A stretch of 48,920 nucleotides of DNA, from contig NZ_JAAALE010000022.1 of assembly GCF_009905735.1 (NCBI RefSeq), forward strand, positions 1-48,920, given 5' to 3'. Source of the DNA: Porphyrobacter sp. SLTP (GTDB taxonomy: Bacteria > Pseudomonadota > Alphaproteobacteria > Sphingomonadales > Sphingomonadaceae). This document shows positions 11,924 through 20,737 of this stretch, one piece after another. Below the pieces are notes generated by a model. It saw only the letters and a program-made list of their open reading frames with translations. It was not told where the DNA came from and did not search any database. The position numbers and the translations under genes were made by a program. Every line of letters begins with the position of its first letter. Position 1 is the stretch's first letter.

Positions 11924-12277
11924 ATGCAATTCATGCTGATGATCAACGAGGATGAAAGCGCCTATGCGGGCGAGGGCGGCGCGGCGTTGCTGGAGGCGAC
12001 GCTGGCGGGGCATATGAAGCTGGCCGAGGATCTGGTGGCGGCCGGGGTGCCGTTCTCGGGCGAGCGGCTCAAGCCTGCCGCGATGGCGACCACGATCCGC
12101 TGGGACAACGGCGCGGCCACCCTGCATGACGGCCCCTTTGCCGAGACGCATGAGGAACTCGGCGGGTTCTACATCATCGATGTTGCCAGCCTTGATGAGG
12201 CGCTCGAATGGGCCAAGCGCATTCCGGTGCCCAAGGGCGCGATCGAGGTGCGCCCGGTCTGGCCGATGCAGGGGTGA
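11924..12277 (+). CDS. DGPF-domain (YCII-related) protein
   Basis: 117-residue YCII-related/DGPF protein with a ferredoxin-like fold. The family signature is in HDGPFAETHEELGGFYII, and the N-terminus MQFMLMINEDE is typical. The biochemical role of the family is not established. These proteins are regularly encoded beside ECF sigma factors of group ECF42, and that is the case here: the sigma gene overlaps the stop codon (GTGA), so the two are translationally coupled. They form a likely functional pair. A gap of 91 bp separates it from the CinA-domain gene, long enough for its own promoter. Confidence 0.88.
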   Translation: MQFMLMINEDESAYAGEGGAALLEATLAGHMKLAEDLVAAGVPFSGERLKPAAMATTIRWDNGAATLHDGPFAETHEELGGFYIIDVASLDEALEWAKRIPVPKGAIEVRPVWPMQG

Positions 12278-13494
12278 CGCTTCAGGCCGATCTGGCCCAA
12301 GCGATCATGGCGGCGCGGCCCCGTGTGGTGGCCGCGCTCGCCGCCCAGTTGCGCGATCTGGACGCGGCGGAGGAGGCCTTTGCCAATGCCGCCGCGTCCG
12401 CCCTCGCGCTGGCCGAGCCGCCGCGCGATGTCGCCGCATGGCTGTTCATCGCGGCCAAGCGCCGCGCGCTCGATGCGATCCGCAAGGCGCGCAGCGAGGC
12501 GCGGACCGCGGATGCCTTGGGAGAGGTGAGCGAGATGGCTGACATTCTCGAACTGCCCGAACCCATACCGGACGAGCGGCTGCGCTTGCTGTTCATCTGT
12601 TGCCACCCGGCGCTGGGCGCGGAGGTGCGTGCGCCGCTGGCTCTGAAGGTGATCTGCGGCTTGCCGACCCCGGCGATCGCGCGGCTGTTCGTGGTCAGTG
12701 AGGCGACGATGTTCCAGCGCATCACCCGCGCCAAGGCCAAGGTGCGCGAAGCGGGGATCGCGTTCGAGCTGCCCCCGCGCAAGGCGTGGCCCGAGCGATT
12801 GGGCGCGGTGCTGCTGGCGCTCGAACTGGCGTTCACCGCCGCCTATGCCGATGCGGGCGGAGAATTGTCGGCGGCGATTGAGGAGGATCTTGGCGCGGAG
12901 GTGGAGCGGCTGGCGCTGTTGGTCGCCGAACTGCTGCCGCAGGAGCCCGAAGCGCTGGGCCTTGCCGCGCTGGTGCTGCTCGCCCGGTCACGTGCCGGGG
13001 CGCGGCTGGATGGCGAAGGGGCGATGGTGCCGCTGTCGCAGCAGGACGCTAGCCTGTGGGACTATGCGCGGATCGCGGCCGCGCGCGGGCTGATGGACCG
13101 GGCGGCTGCCTTGGCGCGGTCAGGGCCCTATCAGGTGATGGCCGCGATCCAATTGACCCATGCGCGCCGTGCCTTCGACAGCGGAGTGGATTGGGGCGCC
13201 GTGCTGCGCCTTTACGATGTGCTGGTCGCCCTGCGGCCGTCGCCGATGGTGGCGTTGAGCCGCGCGCTGGCGCTGGCGCAGGTCGAGGGTGCTGAAGCTG
13301 GGCTGGCAGCGCTCGAAGCGCTCCCCGCCGAGCGGTTGGCCCTCGCGCGGCCGTACCATGTGGCGCGCGCCGATATGCTGGCGCGGGCGGGGCGGGGGGA
13401 CGAGGCAGTGGCGGCGCTCGATAAGGCGCTCGCGCTCGCGCCGCCAAAGGCCGAGCGGTTGTTCCTTGAGCGGCGGCGCGCAGCGCTTACCTGA
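12274..13494 (+). CDS. ECF42-type RNA polymerase sigma factor with C-terminal TPR-like extension
   Basis: 406-residue sigma factor of the COG4941 kind. Region 2 is at about residues 15-75 (AEEAFANAAA, AAWLFIAAKRRALDAIRK). Region 4 is a helix-turn-helix (LPTPAIARLFVVSEATMFQRITRAKAKV shortened here: ARLFVVSEATMFQRI). A long helical, TPR-like C-terminal domain of more than 200 residues follows, the hallmark of ECF42 and thought to replace an anti-sigma factor in control. No anti-sigma gene is adjacent. The start is a GTG at 12274 overlapping the DGPF gene's stop. The upstream in-frame reading inside the DGPF gene lacks sigma features. The 3' end overlaps the convergent prmA by 8 bp. Confidence 0.9.
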   Translation: MTLQADLAQAIMAARPRVVAALAAQLRDLDAAEEAFANAAASALALAEPPRDVAAWLFIAAKRRALDAIRKARSEARTADALGEVSEMADILELPEPIPDERLRLLFICCHPALGAEVRAPLALKVICGLPTPAIARLFVVSEATMFQRITRAKAKVREAGIAFELPPRKAWPERLGAVLLALELAFTAAYADAGGELSAAIEEDLGAEVERLALLVAELLPQEPEALGLAALVLLARSRAGARLDGEGAMVPLSQQDASLWDYARIAAARGLMDRAAALARSGPYQVMAAIQLTHARRAFDSGVDWGAVLRLYDVLVALRPSPMVALSRALALAQVEGAEAGLAALEALPAERLALARPYHVARADMLARAGRGDEAVAALDKALALAPPKAERLFLERRRAALT

Positions 13495-14395
13495 CGCGCC
13501 GCCGCCGCAGCCAGAGGATCGCCCAGTCGCCGCGCTGAAGCCTTGCGGCCATGCGGAACCCGGCGCGGTGCATCGCGCGCTTGACCGCCGCTTCCTGCTC
13601 GCCTGCCAGCAGACCCGCAAGCAGCAGGCTCCCCCTCGGCGGGACGGCTTTGGCAAAATCGGGCGCGAGGCTGACCAGCGGCCCGGCGAGGATATTGGCG
13701 ATCAGCAGATCATAGGGCCCTCGCACCGCGAGCAGCGGATCGTCCATCCCGTCCGCCACGATCATCACCGCCTCACCGGCACCGCCGCCCATTGGGACGG
13801 CATTGAGCCGCGCGTTCTCCTCGACCACGCCAACGCACACCGCATCAATATCGGTGAGGGTGCACAGCGCACGCGGCCACAAAGCGAGGGCGGCAAAGCC
13901 TAACAGGCCCGTGCCGGTACCGATGTCCGCAACATTGCGGGCGATCACGCCGCTTGCCTTCATGTGGCCCAGCATTTCGAGGCACCCGGCAGTGGTCTTG
14001 TGCTGGCCGGTGCCGAAGGCCTGGCTGGCGGGGATCACGAAGTCGATCAGTTCGGGATCGGCGGGGTAATCGGGGGTGTGGACATGGAACCGTCCGGCGC
14101 GGATCGGCGGGGCGTTGTGCTGGCTGAGCGTCACCCAGTCTTCGGGGGGAAGTTCTTCGACGGTGATTGTCGGCACCTCGCCATCGAACAGTCCGGCCAG
14201 CGCGGCTTTCTCCGACTTGCCCGGCTTGCGCGGATACCAGCCTTCGAGCACCCAATCGTCGGGCTTGTCCTCCGCTTCCTCGCGGCCCGCGATGACGAGC
14301 TCGTAATCCCAGTCGTCGATCAGATCATGCGCCAACAGTGCGGCCTGCACGATGGGCTTGGGGGCGTGGGCGGTCAGTTTCCAGGTGGTGGTCAT
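13487..14395 (-). CDS. prmA: ribosomal protein L11 methyltransferase PrmA
   Basis: 302-residue SAM-dependent methyltransferase that modifies ribosomal protein L11. The family motif PASQAFGTGQHKTT precedes the SAM-binding DIGTGTGLLGFAAL, and LLIANILAGPLVSLAP is the typical NILA-type segment. The ATG at 14395 overlaps the stop of the upstream metallo-beta-lactamase gene (ATGA). Earlier in-frame starts lie inside that gene and are rejected. It is the last gene of a three-gene minus-strand operon. Its 3' end overlaps that of the convergent sigma-factor gene by 8 bp. Confidence 0.92.
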   Translation of the reverse strand: MTTTWKLTAHAPKPIVQAALLAHDLIDDWDYELVIAGREEAEDKPDDWVLEGWYPRKPGKSEKAALAGLFDGEVPTITVEELPPEDWVTLSQHNAPPIRAGRFHVHTPDYPADPELIDFVIPASQAFGTGQHKTTAGCLEMLGHMKASGVIARNVADIGTGTGLLGFAALALWPRALCTLTDIDAVCVGVVEENARLNAVPMGGGAGEAVMIVADGMDDPLLAVRGPYDLLIANILAGPLVSLAPDFAKAVPPRGSLLLAGLLAGEQEAAVKRAMHRAGFRMAARLQRGDWAILWLRRRRVR

Positions 14396-15327
14396 TGCGC
14401 CGCCGCTTCTTTGGCGAGACGGCCATCGAGCGCCTTGGTCTTGCTGTCGGCATAGGCCGCGCAGGTCATGCCGCCCACCATCGTCCCGGTCCGCGCCCGG
14501 GTGAGCATGTCGCTGGCCGAGGGGTGAGGGGTCAGCAACATGCCGCATTCGAGCGGGCGCAGCCGGGCAATTCCGCGCCGGAACATGGCGACATAATCGG
14601 GATGGTCGGTAAAGCGGTAATCATCGGCACTGACCGGCGAGAGACTGTCGGCATAGACGATGGTGACGCAGCCGCCGACGTCGCAGCTTTCCCATTGCCA
14701 GCTCATCGCGCCGATGGTGTGGCCGGGGGTAGCGAAGCCGGTCAGCGTGACGCCCCCGAAATTCACATCCTCGCCGTCCGCGACGGCACGGATCGTGCCG
14801 GTGACAGGCACCATCGGTGCGTGCAGCCCGGCTTGCGGATCGCGCGGATCGTCCTTGCCGGTGCGGATCACCTCAACCGCGCCTTCACCCACCAGCACGG
14901 GTGCGCCGAGCAGGCCTTGTAGCCGCGCAAACCCGCCGACATGGTCGAAGTGTTCGTGGCTCCCCACGATTGCCGTCACGTCGGACAGCTTGACGCCGAG
15001 GCTTTCGATATTGGCGGCAATCGCTTCCGAGCCTTTGGCGGTTCCGCTGTCGATCAGCACCGCGCCATCCTCGCCCCGGATCAGCAGCGCGGTGATCCCG
15101 CAGGTGCCGACATACCAGGTGTCGCCGTGGATATGAAACGGCTCGGTCGGCTTGTCCCAATCGTCGAAATCCTCGCAGACCTTGCCGAAACGCACCATGG
15201 CGTCGGAATGCTGCGCGTCTTCAACCTTGGCAGATGCTTGCGAGGTGGCGGCGGCGATGGTGCACCCGGACAGGGCCAGCGCGGCCGCAGCGAGCATTAC
15301 AATCTTATCGAACAAAGCTCGCTCCAT
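14392..15327 (-). CDS. subclass B3 metallo-beta-lactamase, predicted lipoprotein
   Basis: 311-residue metallo-beta-lactamase-fold protein with a complete B3 zinc-ligand set. His124, His126, Asp128 and His129 are in SHEHFDHVGG. His203 is in TPGHTIGAMSW, and His268 is in LLTPHPSASD. The B3-typical segment ADSLSPVSADDYRF is also present. A lipobox LSGC (Cys22) suggests a membrane-anchored periplasmic enzyme. Hydrolysis of beta-lactams is therefore expected but not proven. Start 15327 overlaps the upstream SDR gene by 23 bp; an internal ATG at 15297 would give a shorter signal peptide. It is translationally coupled to prmA downstream, and no regulator is adjacent. Confidence 0.88.
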   Translation of the reverse strand: MERALFDKIVMLAAAALALSGCTIAAATSQASAKVEDAQHSDAMVRFGKVCEDFDDWDKPTEPFHIHGDTWYVGTCGITALLIRGEDGAVLIDSGTAKGSEAIAANIESLGVKLSDVTAIVGSHEHFDHVGGFARLQGLLGAPVLVGEGAVEVIRTGKDDPRDPQAGLHAPMVPVTGTIRAVADGEDVNFGGVTLTGFATPGHTIGAMSWQWESCDVGGCVTIVYADSLSPVSADDYRFTDHPDYVAMFRRGIARLRPLECGMLLTPHPSASDMLTRARTGTMVGGMTCAAYADSKTKALDGRLAKEAAAQ

Positions 15328-16030
15328 TGGCGTCGATCACCGCGCCGGTCATGCTCGGCGGTGCATCGAGCGCGCAGAAGGTGATGATGGCAGCGATTTC
15401 CTCCGGTGTCGCCACCCGCCCGAGCGGGATGTCCGCCAGCAGCCCCGGCCCACCGCGGCTGGCTAGATAATCGCCCGCCATGCTGGTGTCGGTGAAGCCG
15501 GGAGTGACGGCAAAGCTCAGGATGCCGTCCTTGGCATAGGCCCGCGCGATGGTCTTGTGCATCCCGATCATTCCGCTCTTGGCGGCGGCATAGTGCCAGT
15601 GCGCAGGGCTGTCCCCGCGATAGGCGGCGCGGCTGGCGACATGGACGAGCCGCCCGGCAAAGCCACGGTCCTGCCAGTGCAGCACCGCAAAGCGCGAAAG
15701 CTGCGCGGCGCTGGTCAGGTTGACCCGCAGCGTGTCCTCCCACGCGTCGAGCCATTCGATGTCCGAGCGATCCAGCCGGTTCGCTTCGAACCGCCCGGCA
15801 TTGTTCACCACCGCGTCAATTTCACCGCCCGCCAGATCAAGTGCCTGATCCCACAGCCCTTGTACGCTGAGCGGATCGCCGAAATCGGCGGCGATGATCG
15901 GCGGGGCGCCGGGCGTGGGGGTGACGGGGCGCGAGGCGTGGCCGATCACGGGAACCCCGCGCGATGCTAAAGCGTCCAGTGCTGCCTTGCCGATTCCGCG
16001 GCTCGATCCGGTAACTAGCGTGTATCCCAT
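15305..16030 (-). CDS. SDR-family NAD(P)-dependent oxidoreductase
   Basis: 241-residue classical short-chain dehydrogenase/reductase. The cofactor motif TGSSRGIG is at residues 7-14, NNAG is in the middle, and the catalytic Ser precedes YAAAK (Tyr and Lys of the active site). The C-terminus MTGAVIDANGASF is typical of SDRs that end in a dimer contact. The substrate cannot be told. It is the first gene of the operon with the metallo-beta-lactamase and prmA. It is divergent from sdhC, leaving a 110-bp promoter region between them. Confidence 0.85.
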   Translation of the reverse strand: MGYTLVTGSSRGIGKAALDALASRGVPVIGHASRPVTPTPGAPPIIAADFGDPLSVQGLWDQALDLAGGEIDAVVNNAGRFEANRLDRSDIEWLDAWEDTLRVNLTSAAQLSRFAVLHWQDRGFAGRLVHVASRAAYRGDSPAHWHYAAAKSGMIGMHKTIARAYAKDGILSFAVTPGFTDTSMAGDYLASRGGPGLLADIPLGRVATPEEIAAIITFCALDAPPSMTGAVIDANGASFVR

Positions 16031-16140
16031 GCACGTCCCTATCCAAAACTTTGCAAGCTGTGTCCACCGCTCCCCGCTTGCCTCATGCGTCAGCGGCGCT
16101 AAGTGGAATGGCGAAAATCTAGGGACCGGACGGGATCACC

Positions 16141-16521
16141 ATGAATCAAAGACCGCTTTCTCCCCATTTGCAGGTGTGGCGCTGGGGGCCGCACATGCTG
16201 GTATCGATCCTCCACCGCGCAACCGGCGATGGCATGGCGCTGGTGGGGCTCGGCGTGCTGCTGTGGTGGCTCGGCGCGCTCGCGAGTGGGGCCGAGGCCT
16301 ATGCCACGTTCCAGAGCGCGATGGGCTCGCCGCTCGGGATGCTGGTGCTGGTCGGCCTGTCGTGGGCGTTCTTCACCCACATGATGAGCGGGATGCGCCA
16401 CTTCGTGCTGGATATCGGGGCGGGCTACGAACTCGATACTAACCGCATGTGGTCGATCGCGTCGCCGATCATCGCTGTCCTTCTCACCGCGGGCTTCTGG
16501 GCCCTGATCCTGCTGCGCTGA
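16141..16521 (+). CDS. sdhC: succinate dehydrogenase cytochrome b556 subunit SdhC
   Basis: 126-residue membrane anchor of complex II with three transmembrane helices. The family motifs SILHRATG (22-29) and HMMSGMRHFVLD (80-91) are present, with His80 as the probable haem b ligand. It anchors the SdhA-SdhB head and carries electrons from succinate to ubiquinone. It starts the sdhC-sdhD-sdhA operon with 12 bp to sdhD. ACGGGAT lies upstream as a weak ribosome-binding site. Confidence 0.93.
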   Translation: MNQRPLSPHLQVWRWGPHMLVSILHRATGDGMALVGLGVLLWWLGALASGAEAYATFQSAMGSPLGMLVLVGLSWAFFTHMMSGMRHFVLDIGAGYELDTNRMWSIASPIIAVLLTAGFWALILLR

Positions 16522-16533
16522 GGAGCGACGATT

Positions 16534-16920
16534 ATGGGTAACGGAACTTCCATCGGCAAGGTGCGCGGGCTTGGCGCGGCGCATCACGGTCCGCACCACT
16601 GGCTGGTGCAGCGCTTCACCGCGATCGGCAATGTGGTGCTGATGAGCTGGCTGCTGGTCAGCCTGATCATGCTGGGCGATTATGGCTACGGCAATGTGGT
16701 CAAGTGGCTCTCGCAGCCGCTTTCGGCGACCGCGATGATCCTGCTGGTTTTCAGCCTGTTCTGGCACGCACGCCTCGGCCTGCAAGTGCTGATCGAGGAT
16801 TACATTCACGACGCCGGCAGCAAGTTCGCTGCGATCTCGGCGCTCAATCTGGCAACAATTGGCGGCGGCGCGTTCGGCATTTTCAGCGTCGCCACGCTCG
16901 CATTCGGAGGTAACGCCTGA
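16534..16920 (+). CDS. sdhD: succinate dehydrogenase membrane anchor SdhD
   Basis: 128-residue second membrane anchor of complex II with three predicted transmembrane segments. [12 protein letters not shown] near the N-terminus and [17 protein letters not shown] (His78 as likely haem ligand; Asp and Tyr near the quinone site) are family motifs. A ribosome-binding site (GAGGAG) sits just upstream. Its stop codon overlaps the sdhA start by one base (TGATG), so translation is coupled. Confidence 0.92.
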   Translation: MGNGTSIGKVRGLGAAHHGPHHWLVQRFTAIGNVVLMSWLLVSLIMLGDYGYGNVVKWLSQPLSATAMILLVFSLFWHARLGLQVLIEDYIHDAGSKFAAISALNLATIGGGAFGIFSVATLAFGGNA

Positions 16921-18788
16921 TGGCAACCGCAGCTCCCAAGGGAACGGCAAATGACGTGGGCGGCGCGCATCTGACGGGCGCTTATACGATCGTCGATCAC
17001 ACCTATGACGTGGTCGTGGTGGGCGCGGGCGGTTCGGGCCTGCGCGCAACGATGGGTGCGGCCGAGAGCGGCCTGCGCACGGCGAACATCTCCAAGGTCT
17101 TCCCGACCCGCTCGCACACCGTGGCCGCGCAGGGCGGGATCGCCGCCAGCCTCGGCAACAACTCGCCTGACCACTGGACCTGGCACATGTATGACACCGT
17201 CAAGGGGTCGGATTGGCTGGGCGATCAGGACGCGATCGAATATCTCGCACGCGAAGCCCCGGCGGCCGTGTACGAACTGGAGCACGCGGGCGTGCCGTTC
17301 AGCCGCAACGCCGACGGCACAATTTACCAGCGCCCGTTCGGCGGGCACATGCAGAATATGGGCGCAGGCCCGCCGGTCCAGCGCACCTGCGCTGCGGCCG
17401 ACCGCACCGGCCACGCCATGCTCCACGCGCTCTATCAGCAGAGCCTGAAGTACGACGCGGACTTCTTCATCGAGTACTTCGCGCTCGACCTCATCATGTC
17501 GGAACGCGACGGCGTGAAGCAGTGCGTCGGCGTGATCGCCATGTGCCTCGATGACGGCAAGATTCACCGCTTCCGCGCGCAGAGCGTGGTGCTGGCGACC
17601 GGCGGCTATGGCCGCTGCTACTACACCGCCACCAGCGCCCACACCTGCACCGGCGACGGCGGCGGGATGGTGCTGCGTGCTGGCCTGCCCTTGCAGGACA
17701 TGGAGTTCGTGCAGTTCCACCCGACCGGCATCTACGGCGCGGGCGTGCTGATCACCGAAGGCGCGCGCGGGGAGGGGGGCTATCTCACCAACTCCGAAGG
17801 CGAGCGCTTCATGGAGCGTTATGCCCCGTCCGCGAAGGATTTGGCGTCGCGTGACGTGGTGTCGCGTTCGATGGCGCTGGAAATGCGCGAAGGCCGCGGT
17901 GTCGGGCCGGATGGCGATCACATCTACCTGCACCTCGATCACATCGATCCCAAGGTGCTGGCCGAGCGCTTGCCGGGCATCACCGAGAGCGGCAAGATTT
18001 TTGCGGGCGTCGACCTGACCCGTCAGCCGCTCCCCGTCACCCCGACGGTGCATTACAACATGGGCGGCATTCCGTGTAACTATCACGGGCAGGTCGTGAC
18101 TTTGGGACCGGATGGCAATCCGGACACCGTCATCCCCGGCCTCTATGCAGTGGGCGAAGCGGCCTGCGTGTCGGTGCACGGGGCGAACCGCCTCGGCTCG
18201 AACTCGCTGATCGACCTCGTGGTGTTCGGCCGTGCGACCGGGCATCACCTGCGCGATAACTTGCAGCCCAAGGCCAAGCAGCCCGAGCTTCCGGCGGACA
18301 GCGCCGACTTTGCGCTGACGCGGCTCGACCACTTCCGCTATGCGCAGGGCGGCTCGCCCACCGCGCAGATCCGCGCGGAAATGCAGAAGGCGATGCAGAA
18401 GCACTGCGCCGTGTTCCGCGATCAGAAGCTGATGGACGAGGGCGTGGCCAAGCTGGCCGAGCAGAACAAGCGGATGGAGGACATCCATGTCACCGACAAG
18501 TCGCTGATCTGGAACTCTGATCTGATCGAGACGCTGGAGCTCGACAACCTGATGTCGCAGGCCAATGTCACGATGGCCTCGGCCGCCAACCGCAAGGAAA
18601 GCCGCGGCGCCCACGCGCACGAGGACTTCCCCGATCGGAACGATGCCGAGTGGATGAAGCACACCATCGCCTGGTTCGATGGCTGGGGCGGTCGCGGCTC
18701 GAACAGCCGGATCGATTACCGTCCGGTGCACGAATACACGCTGACCGACGACATCAAGTACATCGAGCCCAAGGCGCGGGTGTATTGA
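16920..18788 (+). CDS. sdhA: succinate dehydrogenase flavoprotein subunit SdhA
   Basis: 622-residue catalytic flavoprotein of complex II. The dinucleotide-binding motif [12 protein letters not shown] is at residues 31-42. The covalent FAD attachment His66 is in SHTVAAQGG. The catalytic region includes [22 protein letters not shown] and HYNMGGIP. The C-terminus [20 protein letters not shown] is shortened here to [12 protein letters not shown]. Length is normal. The iron-sulfur subunit gene sdhB, which normally follows, is not present; a small Mpo1-like gene comes next. Confidence 0.96.
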   Translation: MATAAPKGTANDVGGAHLTGAYTIVDHTYDVVVVGAGGSGLRATMGAAESGLRTANISKVFPTRSHTVAAQGGIAASLGNNSPDHWTWHMYDTVKGSDWLGDQDAIEYLAREAPAAVYELEHAGVPFSRNADGTIYQRPFGGHMQNMGAGPPVQRTCAAADRTGHAMLHALYQQSLKYDADFFIEYFALDLIMSERDGVKQCVGVIAMCLDDGKIHRFRAQSVVLATGGYGRCYYTATSAHTCTGDGGGMVLRAGLPLQDMEFVQFHPTGIYGAGVLITEGARGEGGYLTNSEGERFMERYAPSAKDLASRDVVSRSMALEMREGRGVGPDGDHIYLHLDHIDPKVLAERLPGITESGKIFAGVDLTRQPLPVTPTVHYNMGGIPCNYHGQVVTLGPDGNPDTVIPGLYAVGEAACVSVHGANRLGSNSLIDLVVFGRATGHHLRDNLQPKAKQPELPADSADFALTRLDHFRYAQGGSPTAQIRAEMQKAMQKHCAVFRDQKLMDEGVAKLAEQNKRMEDIHVTDKSLIWNSDLIETLELDNLMSQANVTMASAANRKESRGAHAHEDFPDRNDAEWMKHTIAWFDGWGGRGSNSRIDYRPVHEYTLTDDIKYIEPKARVY

Positions 18789-18795
18789 GGCACGA

Positions 18796-19140
18796 ATGAC
18801 CTTCGACGAGTTCTGGCTCGCCTATCTGGGGCAACACAGAAAGGCGGGCACGCGCTTGTGCCACTATGTCGGCACCAGCGTGGGACTCGTCGGCGGGATC
18901 GGTTTGGCAATCTGGGGTGCCTACCTCGCTGCGGTTGTGGTGGCCGTGACCGGCTACGCACTCGCCCTTGCGGGCCACTTTCTGATCGAAGGCAACAAGC
19001 CCTACGCGACAAAACCGCTGTGGGGGTTTTACGCCGACCTCCTGATGCTCAAGAAGTCGCTGACCGGCGAATTGCAGGCCGAACTGCAACGGCTGGAACC
19101 GTTCAATGCGCCCGTCATGCAAGCGGATGTTCGGCCCTAG
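18796..19140 (+). CDS. Mpo1-like (DUF962) membrane protein
   Basis: 114-residue DUF962/Mpo1-family protein. The conserved segments are TFDEFWLAYLGQHRKAGTR, CHYVGTSVGL and GHFLIEGNKPYATKPLWGF. It has two hydrophobic segments between them, so it is probably an inner-membrane protein. The yeast member Mpo1 is an iron-dependent dioxygenase in 2-hydroxy fatty acid breakdown, with conserved His ligands. His residues at comparable motif places (QHR, CHY, GHF) are present here, but the bacterial function is not established. It begins 7 bp after sdhA and 6 bp before the next gene, so it is probably in the same transcript. Confidence 0.8.
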   Translation: MTFDEFWLAYLGQHRKAGTRLCHYVGTSVGLVGGIGLAIWGAYLAAVVVAVTGYALALAGHFLIEGNKPYATKPLWGFYADLLMLKKSLTGELQAELQRLEPFNAPVMQADVRP

Positions 19141-19146
19141 AGCGGC

Positions 19147-20247
19147 ATGACATTGCGCGTCGCGATCATCGGCGGGTACGGCAATTTCGGTGCCCATGTG
19201 GCGCGCAGCCTTGCTGGCGATCCTGCGATTCAACTGATCATCGCGGGCCGCAGCCGCGTGAAGGCTGAGGCTTTCGCTGGCGCTCTCAATGCTGCCAATC
19301 CGGCCGAGGTGGGGATCTATGACCTCGCCGGACAGCCCGAGGCTTTGGCGGCGCTGCGACCTCACCTCGTCATCAACATGGTCGGGCCTTATAACGGCCA
19401 ATCCTACGCCGTGGCCGTGGCGGCCATCGCCTGCGGGGCGCATTATTGCGACATTGCCGATGCGCGTGAGTTCGTCACCGGGATCGGGGTGCTCGACGAT
19501 GCGGCCAAGCGCGCCGGCGTTGCCGTGCTGGCAGGCGCGAGTTCGGTTCCCGCGCTGACGGCGGCCTACTGCGACGAAGCAGCCAAGGCGATGCGCACGA
19601 TCCGCACCGTCGAATACGGCATCAGCGGCGCGGAGCAATCCAATGCGGGCGCGGGCACGGTGGCGGCGGTGCTCAGCTTCGTGGGCCAGCGCTTCACAAC
19701 CTTGCAGGGCGGGCGGATGAGCCCGGTCACCGGCTGGAGCGACCTGCGCCGCGTCGACCTCCCCGGCGTCGGCGCGCGCTGGTTCGGCCGCGCCAATGCG
19801 CCCGACCTCGATCTGTTTGCGGGCCGCTATCCCGGTCTTCAGGACCATTCCTTCTGGGCGGGCCATGCGATTGCGCCGCTGCATTTCGGCACGGTGCTGA
19901 TGGGCTGGCTGGCGCGCATCGGGTTGCTGCCCCGGCTCGACCGTTTCGCCCCGCAACTGGTGCGTATCGCGAGCCTGTTCGATGGGCTCGGCACCGGCAC
20001 CAGCGGCTTCTTCATGACCATCACCGGCGAGGGGGCAGACGGCACGACGCTGACCCGCCGCCACTGGATCATCGCACGCTCGGGCCACGGGCCGTTCATC
20101 CCTTGCATCCCGGTGATCCTCATCGCCCGCCAGATGGCTGCTGGCCGCCGCTATGAGCCCGGCGCGCGGCCATGTCTCGGCATCATCAGCCTTGCCGAAT
20201 ACCGCGCCGAATTCGTCCACTTCGACATCGAGGCCACCGACGCATGA
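19147..20247 (+). CDS. saccharopine dehydrogenase-like NAD(P)-binding protein
   Basis: 366-residue protein with an N-terminal Rossmann domain of the saccharopine dehydrogenase/SCCPDH type. VAIIGGYGNFGAHVARSL is the nucleotide-binding loop and VINMVGPYNGQSYAVAVAAI is the family's second motif. The C-terminal half has hydrophobic stretches and resembles the membrane-associated relatives rather than the lysine-pathway enzyme. The substrate is unknown. The stop codon overlaps the start of the DCC-family gene (ATGA), which suggests a shared task. Confidence 0.8.
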   Translation: MTLRVAIIGGYGNFGAHVARSLAGDPAIQLIIAGRSRVKAEAFAGALNAANPAEVGIYDLAGQPEALAALRPHLVINMVGPYNGQSYAVAVAAIACGAHYCDIADAREFVTGIGVLDDAAKRAGVAVLAGASSVPALTAAYCDEAAKAMRTIRTVEYGISGAEQSNAGAGTVAAVLSFVGQRFTTLQGGRMSPVTGWSDLRRVDLPGVGARWFGRANAPDLDLFAGRYPGLQDHSFWAGHAIAPLHFGTVLMGWLARIGLLPRLDRFAPQLVRIASLFDGLGTGTSGFFMTITGEGADGTTLTRRHWIIARSGHGPFIPCIPVILIARQMAAGRRYEPGARPCLGIISLAEYRAEFVHFDIEATDA

Positions 20248-20690
20248 CCCCCGCGCCCTATAGCTACCGCGACAATCCCGCCGTCCCCGCCTTCGGCGAT
20301 TCGCGCCCGGTGTTCATCTTCGATCACGTCTGCGTGCTGTGTTCGGGCGGGGTGAGCTTCATCATGAAGCATGACCACAAGGGCACGATTGCCTTTACGC
20401 CCGCACAAGGAGAGCTGGGTTCGGCGCTGTGCCAGCACTTCGGGATCGATTGGGACGAAAGCTACGTCTTCATCCGCAACGGCCGCGCCTTCATCAAAAG
20501 CACCGGCTATTTCGAGGTCGCCCGCGCGCTGGGCGGGTGGTGGCGGCTGGGGCTGGTGTTCCAGATCATCCCGCGGCCCTTGCGCGACTGGGCCTATGAC
20601 ATGATCGCCCGCAACCGTTACCGCTGGTTCGGCAAGACCGCCGAAGCCTGCGCGCTGCTGACGCCGGAGCAACGCGCGCGGCTGCTGTGA
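20244..20690 (+). CDS. DCC-family (DUF393) thiol-disulfide oxidoreductase-like protein
   Basis: 148-residue DUF393 protein. The family signature, normally DGxCxxC, reads DHVCVLC at FIFDHVCVLCSGGV, so the CxxC is kept while the Gly is replaced. KSTGYFEVARALGGWW and ARNRYRWFGK are further family segments. The fold is thioredoxin-like; physiological substrates are not known. The start codon overlaps the stop of the saccharopine-dehydrogenase-like gene. The longer in-frame reading from 20172 lies within that gene and is rejected. Confidence 0.85.
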   Translation: MTPAPYSYRDNPAVPAFGDSRPVFIFDHVCVLCSGGVSFIMKHDHKGTIAFTPAQGELGSALCQHFGIDWDESYVFIRNGRAFIKSTGYFEVARALGGWWRLGLVFQIIPRPLRDWAYDMIARNRYRWFGKTAEACALLTPEQRARLL

Positions 20691-20737
20691 AAGTGCCAGC
20701 TTGACCCGCGCCCTGCGGACGGGCAGCTTGCTCCCAG

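Noticed and set aside
14392..16140. Control of the metallo-beta-lactamase by the BlaI-like protein
   Set aside because: No TACA-TGTA box pair was seen upstream of the SDR-MBL-prmA operon, and the regulator pair is about 9 kb away.
16806..18731. 641-codon open frame antisense to sdhA
   Set aside because: SdhA is unmistakable on the plus strand; the antisense frame follows from its codon bias.
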